DNA of 64,000 bases from Sediminicola sp. YIK13 (GCF_001430825.1 NZ_CP010535.1:2274501-2338500); one strand, 5' to 3'. Counted from the first letter of the stretch, positions 42,601 to 51,177 are shown. The notes: a model not told the origin generated them from the letters alone. Program-made: numbers and translations.

Positions 42601-42797
42601 GTATTAACATTGAAAATTATCCACCAAGCGTATCTCGTTGAATTTCAAGATGACCAAAAATAAGTATTGAAAAAGGGGCTTTTAAAAATGTGAACCGGTC
42701 AGATGATGTGGAATATAGGTATGTGTATTTGGACGCGTCCAATAAAAAGTCTTGGCTTCGTATGGACTTACCTCAAGCAAGAGAATTAACATTGTAG
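42585..42797 (+). pseudogene. possible frameshifted gene remnant divergent from dinB
   Basis: Three short open stretches follow one another on the plus strand in different frames: ATG 42585 (MEYFQSINIENYPPS, stop at the TGA before 42642), TTG 42610 to TAA 42663 (KIIHQAYLVEFQDDQK), and an ATG-less frame 42654-42797 reading ISIEKGAFKNVNRSDDVEYR and on to SWLRMDLPQARELTL. The last looks protein-like and joins the second by a shift of one base at a run of five A. This may be a decayed small gene, or chance. No family recognised. Confidence 0.25.
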
Positions 42798-42834
42798 GGG
42801 CAAACTCCCGAAAGGACCAATTTTTGCTGGTGTA

Positions 42835-43161
42835 TTATAGCGTATTGATATATGATTCTATACGTTCCAGAATCTCTAAAAACTCCTTTTGTAGTTTTGG
42901 GTCCTCGTATTGCAGGTCTTCTTCATAACGGAGGGCCAATCGATATCCTTCCTGCAGCCCCAAGAAGTTAAGTTTAGGTTTTAATTTCTGCACCATTTGC
43001 CTCGTATCCTTGTACTTTTTATCCTCAAGGTTTTCCAGGTAAATTTCTTTTTCTATGGGGAACTCATTCTTGATCAGCGCAATGAACTTTTTCTCGAGCA
43101 CCTCATCTCCTCCGGACAATTCCCTAATATAATTTAGATGTGGTACTTCTTTCATTTTCAT
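42835..43161 (-). CDS. Hpt-like protein lacking the phospho-accepting His
   Basis: A 108-residue, all-helical protein with the layout of a single histidine-phosphotransfer domain: LNYIRELSGGDEVLEKKFIAL, then the helix where Hpt proteins have V-H-K-L-K, here MVQ58KLKPKLNFLGLQEG, and a last helix pair. The His position is Gln (codon CAG, 42988-42990), so it cannot carry phosphate there. Otherwise the sequence is well kept and the frame intact, so it may act as a docking or blocking partner of receivers. Other His residues are only at H8. It stands alone between the dinB cassette and the MutS-like gene. Confidence 0.75.
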   Translation of the reverse strand: MKMKEVPHLNYIRELSGGDEVLEKKFIALIKNEFPIEKEIYLENLEDKKYKDTRQMVQKLKPKLNFLGLQEGYRLALRYEEDLQYEDPKLQKEFLEILERIESYINTL

Positions 43162-43521
43162 TTCTTAACACAAGAAGGAAGTCTATTTCTCTGAATTTCC
43201 TCTAAAATTCAACCTCAACTCTACTTGACAAAGCCAATCTATAGAATGTCCTATATAAAAAATATAAGGGCAAACCGTTTGGCGTAGTGTTCCTAATAAC
43301 ATTGACAACTCTACAAATGTAAGTAATTTCTTCTACTATGATGGTTTAGACCCTTACAGATGTGTATTATTTTCTAATGTCCCGATAAGTGTTAGAAAAT
43401 AATCTAAGCGTTGAGACCGTTAAATACTTTCGGTTACACAAAGGAGCGGAAAGTTCAATAGTAAGGCATTCTCCTTTCATATATAAAAACAGGGAATCCA
43501 TAAAAAATAATGATTGTTAGA
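43162..43521. other. intergenic region, 360 bp
   Basis: AT-rich gap between the Hpt-like gene and the MutS-like gene with no supportable open frame. It contains a 12+12 AT-rich inverted repeat (see separate entry). The promoter of the Hpt-like gene should be just above 43161, but no exact -7 element is seen. Confidence 0.5.
43366..43403. repeat. perfect 12-bp inverted repeat, 14-base spacer
   Basis: ATTATTTTCTAA (43366-43377) and TTAGAAAATAAT (43392-43403) are exact reverse complements. There is no T-run on either side, so it is not a standard terminator; it may be an operator, or a stem-loop in the 3' region of the MutS-like transcript or the leader of the Hpt-like gene. Confidence 0.6.
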
Positions 43522-45294
43522 TCAATCTACAATTTGCATTTTTTTCAATAGAAAGGAAGCATTCATATTCTGGCATACCCCCTCTTTGAACTTATAATCA
43601 AAATGAAGCTCCCCGTCCAAGATTTCGGCATCAAAATAGTGGTTTTCCACTTGGGGTAAGGTTTTGGATGCCTCGCATAGGCTTAAATCATGTGTAGCAA
43701 TAATACCAGTTGCTTTGGAGCCTATCAATTTTTCTACAAATTTTCTGGATCCAATGGCCTTGTCCGTACTATTGGTCCCCTTTAAAATTTCATCCAAAAC
43801 AATAAAGTAACGATCGGTTTGGATTTGATCCACAATAAATTTGAGTCGCTTTAACTCAGAGAAAAAATAGGATTCATCATCCGTCAATGAATCAGAGGTC
43901 CTCATGCTGGTAATCAATTTTATAGGGGAATAGGTTGCCTTACTGGCACAAACAGGTAATCCCATATTGGACATTACTATTTGAAGGGAAACTGTTCTTA
44001 GAAAGGTACTCTTTCCTGCCATATTGGCCCCTGTAATAATCAAAAACTGCTCTTTTTCAATTAGAAAATCATTGGTTACACTCTTTTTGGGATCCAATAA
44101 TGGGTGTGCGGCATCAGCAGCTTTCAGAACCACAGCATCATCGGTCAATTGAGGAAATGAATACTTGGGATGGTTAAAGGCAAAATTCCCCAAACTGTTA
44201 TAGGCATCAAAAAATGCAATTGTATCGAACCACTGGCCCACCTCCTGCCCATAGGTCTTGATCCATTGCTCTATTTTAAATGCTTGTTTCAGGTCCCACA
44301 ACAAAAATCCATTCCCTACAACACCAAAGAACATATTGTTGCGCTGATCCAAGGCCCCCAGCACCCGTGCAAAATCATTCAATACCAAAGAAGTTTTTCG
44401 ATCCTCCCTGGACACCATGGCTTTTTTGTTTCTTAAAAGTTCTGAGGTAAACTCTGTTCTTTCAATTTCTGAAATTAGCTTTTGATATTGTTGAAAAACG
44501 GTTTGGACCTTTCCTGTTTGTGCTGCCAAAGTATTGATCTTACCCAAAAAAGACCCGGAAATCCCCAAGCCCATAAAAAACCAAAAAGCCAACATATATC
44601 CTGACACGATATCCATAAAATAGAGAACCGCCACCAAAATTGACAGCGCGGAAAATACCATCGGGACATATTTCATCACCTTGGGAACAAAAAAGGTATA
44701 GGCATTCAGCCAACTGCTAATTGTCTTTGCCGCTATTTCAGTTTTTACTAAAGAAGCTTCGGCAGCATATTGTTGACGCCATTCCGCCATCTGTGACAAT
44801 TCTTTGATGCCCTCCTGATTTTCTGCGATGCCATCAATACTATTTTCAGTGAACAATTGTGCCAATTTCTCGGATCCCTGTTCCAATGCAGTCCTATTGG
44901 TATACTGAAAAAAAGAACCTTTCCCGAACAAATCGATATCCTGACTGAAATGGTGCATTGGGTCCGCAAACCTGCTTCCATCCGGCATCCCTTTGTAATC
45001 CCTGTTTAGGACTTTTAACTCCGTTTCGTTGATCTTAATTAAGGCTAAAATCTTATCCTTTTTATTTGCTAAATCGGCATGACGGGAGACCAGGTATACA
45101 AATACCATAATAGTTACAAGCACTATTGCTATTACTGCCTTGTTATTTCCCAAAAATAAATATATCCCTGTCAATGCTCCTAAGAATACAAGCAGACGCA
45201 ATATACTTGAAGCCAACAACAGCTTCTTTATATGGGATAATTCTGCAGTATGTGTTGAAATTAAATTCCTGTAAAAGGCAATTAGGTTTTCCAT
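43522..45294 (-). CDS. membrane-anchored MutS-like ATPase
   Basis: A 590-residue protein joining membrane helices to the MutS ATPase. Two N-terminal helices (about 26-70) and another pair (about 200-250, YVPMVFSALSILVAVLYF and GYMLAFWFFMGLGI) are separated by a soluble part; then a helical MutS core and domain V with Walker A GANMAGKST (about 422-430), the DDESYFFSEL signature and Walker B FIVLDE (about 498-502) with ATHD. No mismatch-binding or connector domain is present, so classical repair is unlikely. The family is common in Bacteroidota and is not well studied. It has its own -7 element at 45329. Confidence 0.87.
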   Translation of the reverse strand: MENLIAFYRNLISTHTAELSHIKKLLLASSILRLLVFLGALTGIYLFLGNNKAVIAIVLVTIMVFVYLVSRHADLANKKDKILALIKINETELKVLNRDYKGMPDGSRFADPMHHFSQDIDLFGKGSFFQYTNRTALEQGSEKLAQLFTENSIDGIAENQEGIKELSQMAEWRQQYAAEASLVKTEIAAKTISSWLNAYTFFVPKVMKYVPMVFSALSILVAVLYFMDIVSGYMLAFWFFMGLGISGSFLGKINTLAAQTGKVQTVFQQYQKLISEIERTEFTSELLRNKKAMVSREDRKTSLVLNDFARVLGALDQRNNMFFGVVGNGFLLWDLKQAFKIEQWIKTYGQEVGQWFDTIAFFDAYNSLGNFAFNHPKYSFPQLTDDAVVLKAADAAHPLLDPKKSVTNDFLIEKEQFLIITGANMAGKSTFLRTVSLQIVMSNMGLPVCASKATYSPIKLITSMRTSDSLTDDESYFFSELKRLKFIVDQIQTDRYFIVLDEILKGTNSTDKAIGSRKFVEKLIGSKATGIIATHDLSLCEASKTLPQVENHYFDAEILDGELHFDYKFKEGVCQNMNASFLLKKMQIVD

Positions 45295-45328
45295 TCTGGG
45301 ATTTGAAGTTTACTGTTCTCTAAGACGG

Positions 45329-45336
45329 CAAATATA
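45329..45336 (-). promoter_or_regulatory. -7 element of the MutS-like gene
   Basis: The minus strand reads TATATTTG, an exact TAnnTTTG match 34 bases before the ATG, between it and the end of the MmcQ/YjbR gene. Confidence 0.55.
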
Positions 45337-45352
45337 CCCATATTTAAGATGC

Positions 45353-45712
45353 TTACAGGGCATCCAATTCTGCCTTTAACTTTTTGGTAAGACCTGCAAC
45401 CACAAGATCATACGAATCATCTATCATCTCCATGATCAGGGAAGCAGGCAAATAATTTTCAATATAAATAGTATTCCAATGCGTTTTACTCATGTGGTAC
45501 CCGGGCATGATAATACCATCATGAATCTCCCTAAGTTCAATGGCCCTTTCAGGATCGCACTTTAAGTTAACTTGGGAAGGGATCCTTTCAAGGGGAGCCA
45601 ATGCAAACATTTTTCCCATGACTTTGAACACCAAAGTATCCGCATCAAAAGGGAATTCCTCTGTCACTCCTTTTTTGGCAATGCAATAGGCTCTAAACGC
45701 TTCAATATCCAT
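45353..45712 (-). CDS. MmcQ/YjbR family protein
   Basis: A 119-residue protein of the CyaY-like MmcQ/YjbR fold. Signatures are EEFPFDADTLVFKVMGKMFAL at the start, VNLKCDPERAIELRE in the middle and MSKTHWNTIYIENYLP near the end. The family is described as DNA-binding on the basis of structure, but a cellular role is not established. It is the last gene of a run of seven minus-strand genes from 49851 down; the gap to the previous gene is 58 bases. Confidence 0.9.
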   Translation of the reverse strand: MDIEAFRAYCIAKKGVTEEFPFDADTLVFKVMGKMFALAPLERIPSQVNLKCDPERAIELREIHDGIIMPGYHMSKTHWNTIYIENYLPASLIMEMIDDSYDLVVAGLTKKLKAELDAL

Positions 45713-45770
45713 ATCCTATAAATAAGTGGCCCTGACTGACCGGATGAATTAATTCTCTAGACAATTATTG

Positions 45771-46166
45771 CTATATTCCCATGGCATCATAAACAACCAC
45801 CTTGTCCCAAAGATCTTGGGATTCCTCTATAAATATTAAATGAGCTTCTTCCTTTTGATAGTTTTCTTGGGCTTCTGCCGATTCAAAACTCAGGACCAAG
45901 GAATAAGTAAAAGAATCATCAACTACATCTCGGGTCGCCTTGGGTGGCCTTCCAATGAATTGGGTCTTGGCATATTTGGAGCTATCCAAAAATTTTCTGA
46001 GAGAAACCTCAAACTTTTTATTGGCAACCTCATTTGCAGGGTCTTTCATCCAAAAGAAAACAGTGTGCACATAGTTGGGATCAAAATCTTGTACAATTCC
46101 ATTTTCCTGGGCCTTACCTACCATACTGACCAATACAAAGCCCAACAACAATATTATTTTTCGCAT
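45771..46166 (-). CDS. exported Dabb (stress-responsive A/B barrel) protein
   Basis: A 131-residue protein: signal peptide MRKIILLLGFVLVSMVGKAQ (cleavage after KAQ) and then a single dimeric alpha/beta-barrel domain of the Dabb family (YVHTVFFWMKDPANEV, FTYSLVLSFESAEAQENYQ). These barrels form dimers; the ligand is not known. The start codon is only one base after the stop of the DUF4230 gene, so translation is probably coupled. Some bacterial Dabb proteins are stress-induced, but nothing in the sequence shows that here. Confidence 0.85.
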   Translation of the reverse strand: MRKIILLLGFVLVSMVGKAQENGIVQDFDPNYVHTVFFWMKDPANEVANKKFEVSLRKFLDSSKYAKTQFIGRPPKATRDVVDDSFTYSLVLSFESAEAQENYQKEEAHLIFIEESQDLWDKVVVYDAMGI

Positions 46167-46167
46167 A

Positions 46168-46800
46168 TTATTTTTCTTTACTTTCTATTATCTGTTTTTC
46201 CCTATCACTCATCTGCAATGCGGAATAATCCAAGGACCAGCCAATTGTTTCCACAATTTTCTCTATCAAGAGAACAGCCTCCAATGCTTCCTTTCTCGCA
46301 GAATCCATTAATCCACTTTCTGGGATTTTCTCCCTGATATGTTTTTTCGCCTCTTTGTTCAAAGTGGTCAGGTCATCTGGAGAAAAGGAATTGAACAGTC
46401 CATTTTTAATATCATAAAATTGCAGATCGGGCTCTATGGACAATATTTCAGGTTGTGGAAAATTGATCAATATGATCTTTTTCTTTTGCGTGTCTGCGTG
46501 CATTTTCACCTTTTTAAGATCGTACCCAATATGGGCTTTTGCATTTATTACGATCAAGGCTTTCTTTTTACCGCTCCATAGACTTTTAAAGCCTCCTTTG
46601 GTATTTTCATACCTATAGATTTCGGCAAATTCCCCTTCTACGGAAACCAGTCTACAAACACTTTTGATCTTGTCTAAAAGCACTATGGACTGATGCTCTG
46701 TAAGATCTTTTCTGCTCTTCTTCCGGAAATAAGAAAACACCCAATAAGTTGCTATGGTTCCCAAAACCAGACCAAAAAATATTTCTAAAATATCATCCAT
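46168..46800 (-). CDS. DUF4230 membrane-anchored protein
   Basis: A 210-residue protein with one N-terminal helix (ILEIFFGLVLGTIATYWVFSY) and a DUF4230 domain: SVCRLVSVEGEFAEIYRYEN, ALIVINAKAHIGYDLKKV and IILINFPQPEILSIE, followed by a helical end. The domain resembles a repeated beta unit on the outer side of the inner membrane. Function is unknown, though the family is widespread in Bacteroidota. It is coupled to the Dabb gene (one-base gap) and follows the cyclase gene by 67 bases. Confidence 0.85.
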   Translation of the reverse strand: MDDILEIFFGLVLGTIATYWVFSYFRKKSRKDLTEHQSIVLLDKIKSVCRLVSVEGEFAEIYRYENTKGGFKSLWSGKKKALIVINAKAHIGYDLKKVKMHADTQKKKIILINFPQPEILSIEPDLQFYDIKNGLFNSFSPDDLTTLNKEAKKHIREKIPESGLMDSARKEALEAVLLIEKIVETIGWSLDYSALQMSDREKQIIESKEK

Positions 46801-46867
46801 ATATGCTATTGTTACTCTCTATTGGATTACTACCTCGGTATATATTGCAAGACCACTAATCCTTACT

Positions 46868-47626
46868 TCACCCCTCCTTGTCCAATATTTTATAGAGCAC
46901 TGGTCTACTGGGACTGGCATCATTTTCGAAGGGTGCTACCTGTAAGTTCAGAAAATATTTTCCATCCTGTATCGTATTCGCCACAAAAATAAATTCTGTG
47001 ATCGTAGCCTTATGCCTTATTGCACCCTTAACATTCCAAAAAGCCTTGTGTGCCAAGAGTTCCCCATTATCCTTTTCCTTATCCACGGATGGCAGATCTA
47101 CAAGTAAATGCTCAACCCCGCTTTCCACGAGAAATTCGGCTGCCTCTTCCTGCAGGTAGGGTGGATTGGTATTGGAATATTGCCTGGAAAGCTTATCCGA
47201 TAAATTTGGCAGGGTCCTGATAATAACGGCCTGCCTCCTTTTATTCCCTAGGGCGTACTTTAGTTGTTTCTTGGAAATAATAAAATCCCCTTTTTGCTTT
47301 TCTGGTGCAATAGTGATCACTTCCGCCATAAAGAAAAATTGATCAAACTTTTTGTTCAAGGAATGAAACTCTTCTGTAATATGCCCTACACACTCGGTAT
47401 GTGTTCCATGTGCGTGGGGGTTAAAGGAAATGTCATTGAAATTGGTTGAGGCGCCTTCCGTAATCTTTCCAATGAATTCACCTTCGGTATGGGGAACAAT
47501 TTTTGGCGGTCCTACATACCAAGCATTAACATTGGTAGCATTCCCACGTATTGGTATGGAAATATCCAATGGATTCAATAGATCAATATTGTAATTTTTA
47601 GTATTGTATGTAATTTTAGCTGTCAA
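46868..47626 (-). CDS. cyclase-family metal hydrolase (kynurenine formamidase-like)
   Basis: A 252-residue member of the cyclase/kynurenine formamidase family. The metal-binding motif usually written H-x-G-T-H-x-D appears as HAHGTHTECVGH, with Glu in place of Asp, a form I regard as usual in this phylum. PLDISIPIRG at the start and LLVDLPSVDKEKD later are also family-like. Kynurenine formamidase activity is possible but no other tryptophan-degradation gene is adjacent. It starts 12 bases after hemW, so they share a transcript. Confidence 0.85.
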   Translation of the reverse strand: MTAKITYNTKNYNIDLLNPLDISIPIRGNATNVNAWYVGPPKIVPHTEGEFIGKITEGASTNFNDISFNPHAHGTHTECVGHITEEFHSLNKKFDQFFFMAEVITIAPEKQKGDFIISKKQLKYALGNKRRQAVIIRTLPNLSDKLSRQYSNTNPPYLQEEAAEFLVESGVEHLLVDLPSVDKEKDNGELLAHKAFWNVKGAIRHKATITEFIFVANTIQDGKYFLNLQVAPFENDASPSRPVLYKILDKEG

Positions 47627-47638
47627 GTGTTTATTTTT

Positions 47639-48775
47639 TTATTGTTCTAAATTAATAAGAAACAGGTCACTGGCAATTCCATCGCTTAAAAACTTGCCTT
47701 TTTTGGATACCAAGAGGGTATCCCCTTCCAGGAACAACAACTTTTCCTGTATGTGCTTTTCCGCTTGTTGGAGGATATAATCATGATAACCCTCCCCAAA
47801 TTCGGTTTTGATGCGATTCAAGGACACTCCCCAAATGGTACGCAGGCCTGTCATTACATATTCATTGTAAGTATCGGTCGTGCTTAAAACCTCTACCTCC
47901 ATGGGCAGCACTTCCTCTTGTATCGATTTTATATATTTAGGGTTGTTGGCAATATTCCATCCCCGGCGTTGCCCATCAAAGGAGTGTGCAGACGGACCAA
48001 TACCCATATATTTTTTACCTTGCCAATAAGCCGTATTATTTTTGGAATAATACCCAGGTTTCCCAAAATTTGAGATCTCATAATTATCAAAGCCAGCATT
48101 GGCAAGCGTATCGGTCAAGATGGTATAATGTTCCTGTGCCTTTTCATCATCGATTGGTGGAACAACCCCTTGCTCTATAAACTTTTTTAGGGCCGTTTTG
48201 GGTTCTACCGTTAAGGCATAACTAGAGATATGGGGAATGTTGAACGATAATGCCTTTTTGATATTCTCTAGCCATCGTTCATTGGACATTTGGGGAACTC
48301 CATAAATGAGATCTATAGAGATATTATCGAAATATTTAGAAGCTTCCTTAATACAGTCCTCCGCCTCAGCGGCATTATGTGCCCTATTCATCAGCTTTAA
48401 ATCGGCCTCAAAAAAAGATTGGATCCCAATACTCAGCCTATTGATAGGGGAATCTGCCAGTTCTTTTATTTTTGAACTGTCAAGGTCATCCGGATTGGCC
48501 TCCAAGGTAATCTCCGGGTTTTCAATTACCTTATAATAATCGTATACAGTTTTTATGATTGTATTGATCTCAGGCGTGTTTAAGACGGATGGTGTGCCTC
48601 CGCCAAAATAAATAGTGCCTACTGTTTCTCCTTTAAACTCGTCCTTACGCAGCTCCAGTTCTTTCTGCAAGGCCTTGATCATGGCTTCCTTTTTTCCCAA
48701 ACTTGTGGAAAAATGGAAATCGCAATAATGGCATGCTTGTTTACAAAAAGGGATATGGATATATATTCCGCTCAT
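47639..48775 (-). CDS. hemW: radical SAM heme chaperone HemW
   Basis: A 378-residue radical-SAM protein that inserts heme into target proteins. The N-terminal cluster motif is C11KQAC15HYC18DF20: the fourth Cys of HemN (position 20) is Phe, which marks HemW, in contrast to the true HemN at 3898. TIYFGGGTPSVLN and NRLSIGIQSFFEADLKLMNRAH are the typical HemW/HemN motifs. It is in the run with ruvC upstream (40-base gap) and the cyclase gene downstream. Often mis-annotated as coproporphyrinogen oxidase. Confidence 0.94.
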   Translation of the reverse strand: MSGIYIHIPFCKQACHYCDFHFSTSLGKKEAMIKALQKELELRKDEFKGETVGTIYFGGGTPSVLNTPEINTIIKTVYDYYKVIENPEITLEANPDDLDSSKIKELADSPINRLSIGIQSFFEADLKLMNRAHNAAEAEDCIKEASKYFDNISIDLIYGVPQMSNERWLENIKKALSFNIPHISSYALTVEPKTALKKFIEQGVVPPIDDEKAQEHYTILTDTLANAGFDNYEISNFGKPGYYSKNNTAYWQGKKYMGIGPSAHSFDGQRRGWNIANNPKYIKSIQEEVLPMEVEVLSTTDTYNEYVMTGLRTIWGVSLNRIKTEFGEGYHDYILQQAEKHIQEKLLFLEGDTLLVSKKGKFLSDGIASDLFLINLEQ

Positions 48776-48815
48776 TTCATTCGATTGTAGCTTCGAGACG
48801 CTTTGGTGATAAGAT

Positions 48816-49370
48816 TTATTTTTTAACCCGTTTCTCGTTTTGTTTTACAAAAGCATCCCACCCCGAATAACTTTTCCCAATCTCTATTCTTCCCTCATTA
48901 TAGAAATGGCATACGGCAGCAGCGAGGCCGTCCGTACTATCTAAATTTTTCGGGAGGGATTTCAACCCCAAGGTACTTTGCAGCATCCGGGCAACTTGCT
49001 CCTTACTGGCGTTCCCGTTTCCGGTGATTGCCATTTTAATTTTTTTGGGGAGGTATTCTGTGATGGGAATCTGTCTGGAAAGTCCGGCTGCCATGGCCAC
49101 TCCCTGGGCCCTTCCCAATTTGAGCATGGATTGTACGTTTTTACCAAAAAAGGGTGCCTCGATGGCAATTTCATCGGGATGGTACGTATCGATGAGTTCT
49201 ATGGTGCGTTCAAAAATTAGTTTTAGTTTAATGTAGGGGTCGTCATACTTTTGAAGCAACAGTTCGTTCATCTGCAAAAACTCCATTTTCTTGTTCACCA
49301 CCTTGATCAGGCCAAAACCCATAATGGTGGTCCCAGGGTCTATTCCCAATATAATTTTCTCGTTCGCCAA
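48816..49370 (-). CDS. ruvC: crossover junction endodeoxyribonuclease RuvC
   Basis: Holliday-junction resolvase of 184 residues that acts with RuvAB. Catalytic acids are visible in LGIDPGTTIMGFG (first Asp), IAIEAPFFGKN (Glu) and LDSTDGLAAAVCHF (the C-terminal Asp pair region). Length is normal. It follows the TonB-like lipoprotein gene by four bases and precedes hemW by 40, so it is in a mixed operon; ruvAB are not nearby. Confidence 0.96.
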   Translation of the reverse strand: MANEKIILGIDPGTTIMGFGLIKVVNKKMEFLQMNELLLQKYDDPYIKLKLIFERTIELIDTYHPDEIAIEAPFFGKNVQSMLKLGRAQGVAMAAGLSRQIPITEYLPKKIKMAITGNGNASKEQVARMLQSTLGLKSLPKNLDSTDGLAAAVCHFYNEGRIEIGKSYSGWDAFVKQNEKRVKK

Positions 49371-49374
49371 AATT

Positions 49375-49851
49375 TTATTTTGTGTTCAATACAATGGGTA
49401 TCCTAAACTTTGTGCTTACAGGAATACCTCTTTTTAATGCAGGTGCCACAGGCGGCAGGGTCATCAAACTTCTGGTAATGATTATTTCAAATTCTGGGAT
49501 TTGATCCTCAACCCGGGCATTCTTGTCCATATGCAACAACGAAATGGCCCCCATTTTATCAATCTTGAAATCCACATGAACCGTATCGTGTACATCGCCT
49601 TCCAACTGATATTCAAATTCATTCAAGGTTGCGGAAAAATGTCTTAGCAATGTGGCTTCAAAACACTGTTTCTGACCTGTGATGCTTGCTACCTCATCAC
49701 AATTATCAAAAAGCGGGTACTGGTCCACCCCATTCCAATCAATGGTTTGCATTTCCTGATCCACCAGTCTTTTGGTTCTGACCTCCTTGGAAGGAAACCA
49801 GTCGCAAGCGGTTAAGATACACAGAAGACATAAAATTCCATACTTACGCAT
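49375..49851 (-). CDS. lipoprotein with TonB C-terminal-like domain
   Basis: A 158-residue lipoprotein from ATG 49851: MRKYGILCLLCILTAC with lipobox LTAC. The last 90 residues, with VHVDFKIDKMGAISLLHMD, then a helix and LPPVAPALKRGIPVSTKFRIPIVL, have the pattern of a TonB C-terminal domain. There is no transmembrane anchor or Pro-rich linker, so it is not an energy transducer itself; such proteins are frequent in flavobacteria. It is first in the run with ruvC, hemW and others. Role unknown. Confidence 0.75.
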   Translation of the reverse strand: MRKYGILCLLCILTACDWFPSKEVRTKRLVDQEMQTIDWNGVDQYPLFDNCDEVASITGQKQCFEATLLRHFSATLNEFEYQLEGDVHDTVHVDFKIDKMGAISLLHMDKNARVEDQIPEFEIIITRSLMTLPPVAPALKRGIPVSTKFRIPIVLNTK

Positions 49852-49954
49852 GTATATCAAATTCTTTGTGGAAAATTACAATTTTTTAGGCAAGTGGAAG
49901 GCATAATCCTTCACCTATCCGCCTTAACCAACGCCTACTTTAATCTACACCCCC

Positions 49955-51097
49955 CTATTCCTGTTTTTTTTGGTACCGAAAAAGCAATTGGGATACGGGG
50001 ATAAGCATCAAGCCTGCAAAAATAAACAATATAAAAGATATCCTCAGGTCAAAGGCATGGGCCAGGTACCCGATTAGTGGTGGACCAATGAACATGCCCA
50101 ATATCCCATATGTCCCAATGATGGAAATCACCATCCCTGCAGAATATTTCTTGGAGGTTCCCGCTAAGGTCATAGTCATTGGGAAAATAGATGCCGCCCC
50201 AAACCCTACGACACAGAAGCCAATCATAGCAGGCCAAAAGAAAGGAAACACGATGATCATTAAAACTCCAGAAGCTATCATTAATGCACTGAGCAAATAG
50301 GTTTTCTCTACCCCTATACGATCTATTATAAAATCTGAAAGAAATCTGGAAAGTGCCATGAAAATCATAAAAACTAAGTAGCCCAAGGTGAACACCTTCA
50401 CTCCTATGACTTCTTTGAAATATACCCCGCTCCAATCGTACATGCCGCCTTCACACAATGCCGCCAAAAAAATAAGGATACCCAAATTCAGAATAAACGG
50501 ATCGGGTTTCCCTATGATCAATTTATTGCCATGTGGGGATCTATCGTTTCTCAATAACAGCTTAAAGGCCATGATGGCCACCAACAAGACTACCAGGGAA
50601 ACAGCCATTAAATGGACCGCCATGGATACTTGTAGTTTCACTAAAAGAGAAGAGACACCAACCCCAGCTATTCCCCCTGTACTCCAAATACCATGAAAAC
50701 TACCGTTAATTTTTCTATTGAACAGCTTTTGTAAGGTAATGGCCTGGGTATTCATTGCGATATTCAGGATGCGCATACTAAAGGAGAACAAACATATCGC
50801 GACTACTAACATTAACGGCGTTTTAGCAACTCCAATAGCGGTAAGTCCCAGACTAAAAAAGAAGAAAGAGACCAATAAGGGAATCCTGCTATCAAATCTA
50901 GATACCAGCCATCCAGAAATGGGCAGACCTACTAATGAGCTTATGGGCATGGCCAGTAAAAGACTTCCCAATTCCGCTTCATTAAAATTAAAAATGGTCT
51001 TGATGGTGGGGATTCGGGAAGCCCAAGTTGCAAAGCAGAAGCCCGATAGAAAAAAATAAATACTTAACGTAATCCGCTGTTTGCTCTTTACATCCAT
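49955..51097 (-). CDS. MFS transporter
   Basis: A 380-residue major facilitator with 12 helices, beginning MDVKSKQRITLSIYFFLSGF. The helix 2-3 loop has the MFS signature in form GLPISGWLVSRFDSRIPLL. The sequence (FATWASRIPTIKTIFNFNEAELG, MYDWSGVYFKEVIG) is like the FucP/YbjJ branch of sugar-type transporters. An upstream in-frame ATG (51127) would include CAAATATC at 51115, a 7-of-8 match to a -7 element on the minus strand, so 51097 is preferred. Substrate unknown. Confidence 0.88.
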   Translation of the reverse strand: MDVKSKQRITLSIYFFLSGFCFATWASRIPTIKTIFNFNEAELGSLLLAMPISSLVGLPISGWLVSRFDSRIPLLVSFFFFSLGLTAIGVAKTPLMLVVAICLFSFSMRILNIAMNTQAITLQKLFNRKINGSFHGIWSTGGIAGVGVSSLLVKLQVSMAVHLMAVSLVVLLVAIMAFKLLLRNDRSPHGNKLIIGKPDPFILNLGILIFLAALCEGGMYDWSGVYFKEVIGVKVFTLGYLVFMIFMALSRFLSDFIIDRIGVEKTYLLSALMIASGVLMIIVFPFFWPAMIGFCVVGFGAASIFPMTMTLAGTSKKYSAGMVISIIGTYGILGMFIGPPLIGYLAHAFDLRISFILFIFAGLMLIPVSQLLFRYQKKQE

Positions 51098-51177
51098 CCC
51101 TGTCACAAAAAATGCAAATATCGCCAAGTATATTTGAAAAAAAGGTTCTTATGGGATCCAATTGAAAAAATTAATCG

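Noticed and set aside
42654-42667. Programmed -1 frameshift at AAAAA in the remnant opposite dinB
   Set aside because: No proper X-XXY-YYZ heptamer in the zero frame and no downstream structure; decay of a small gene or chance is simpler.
47639-48775. Annotation of this gene as a second hemN
   Set aside because: The fourth cluster-proximal Cys is Phe, the mark of HemW.
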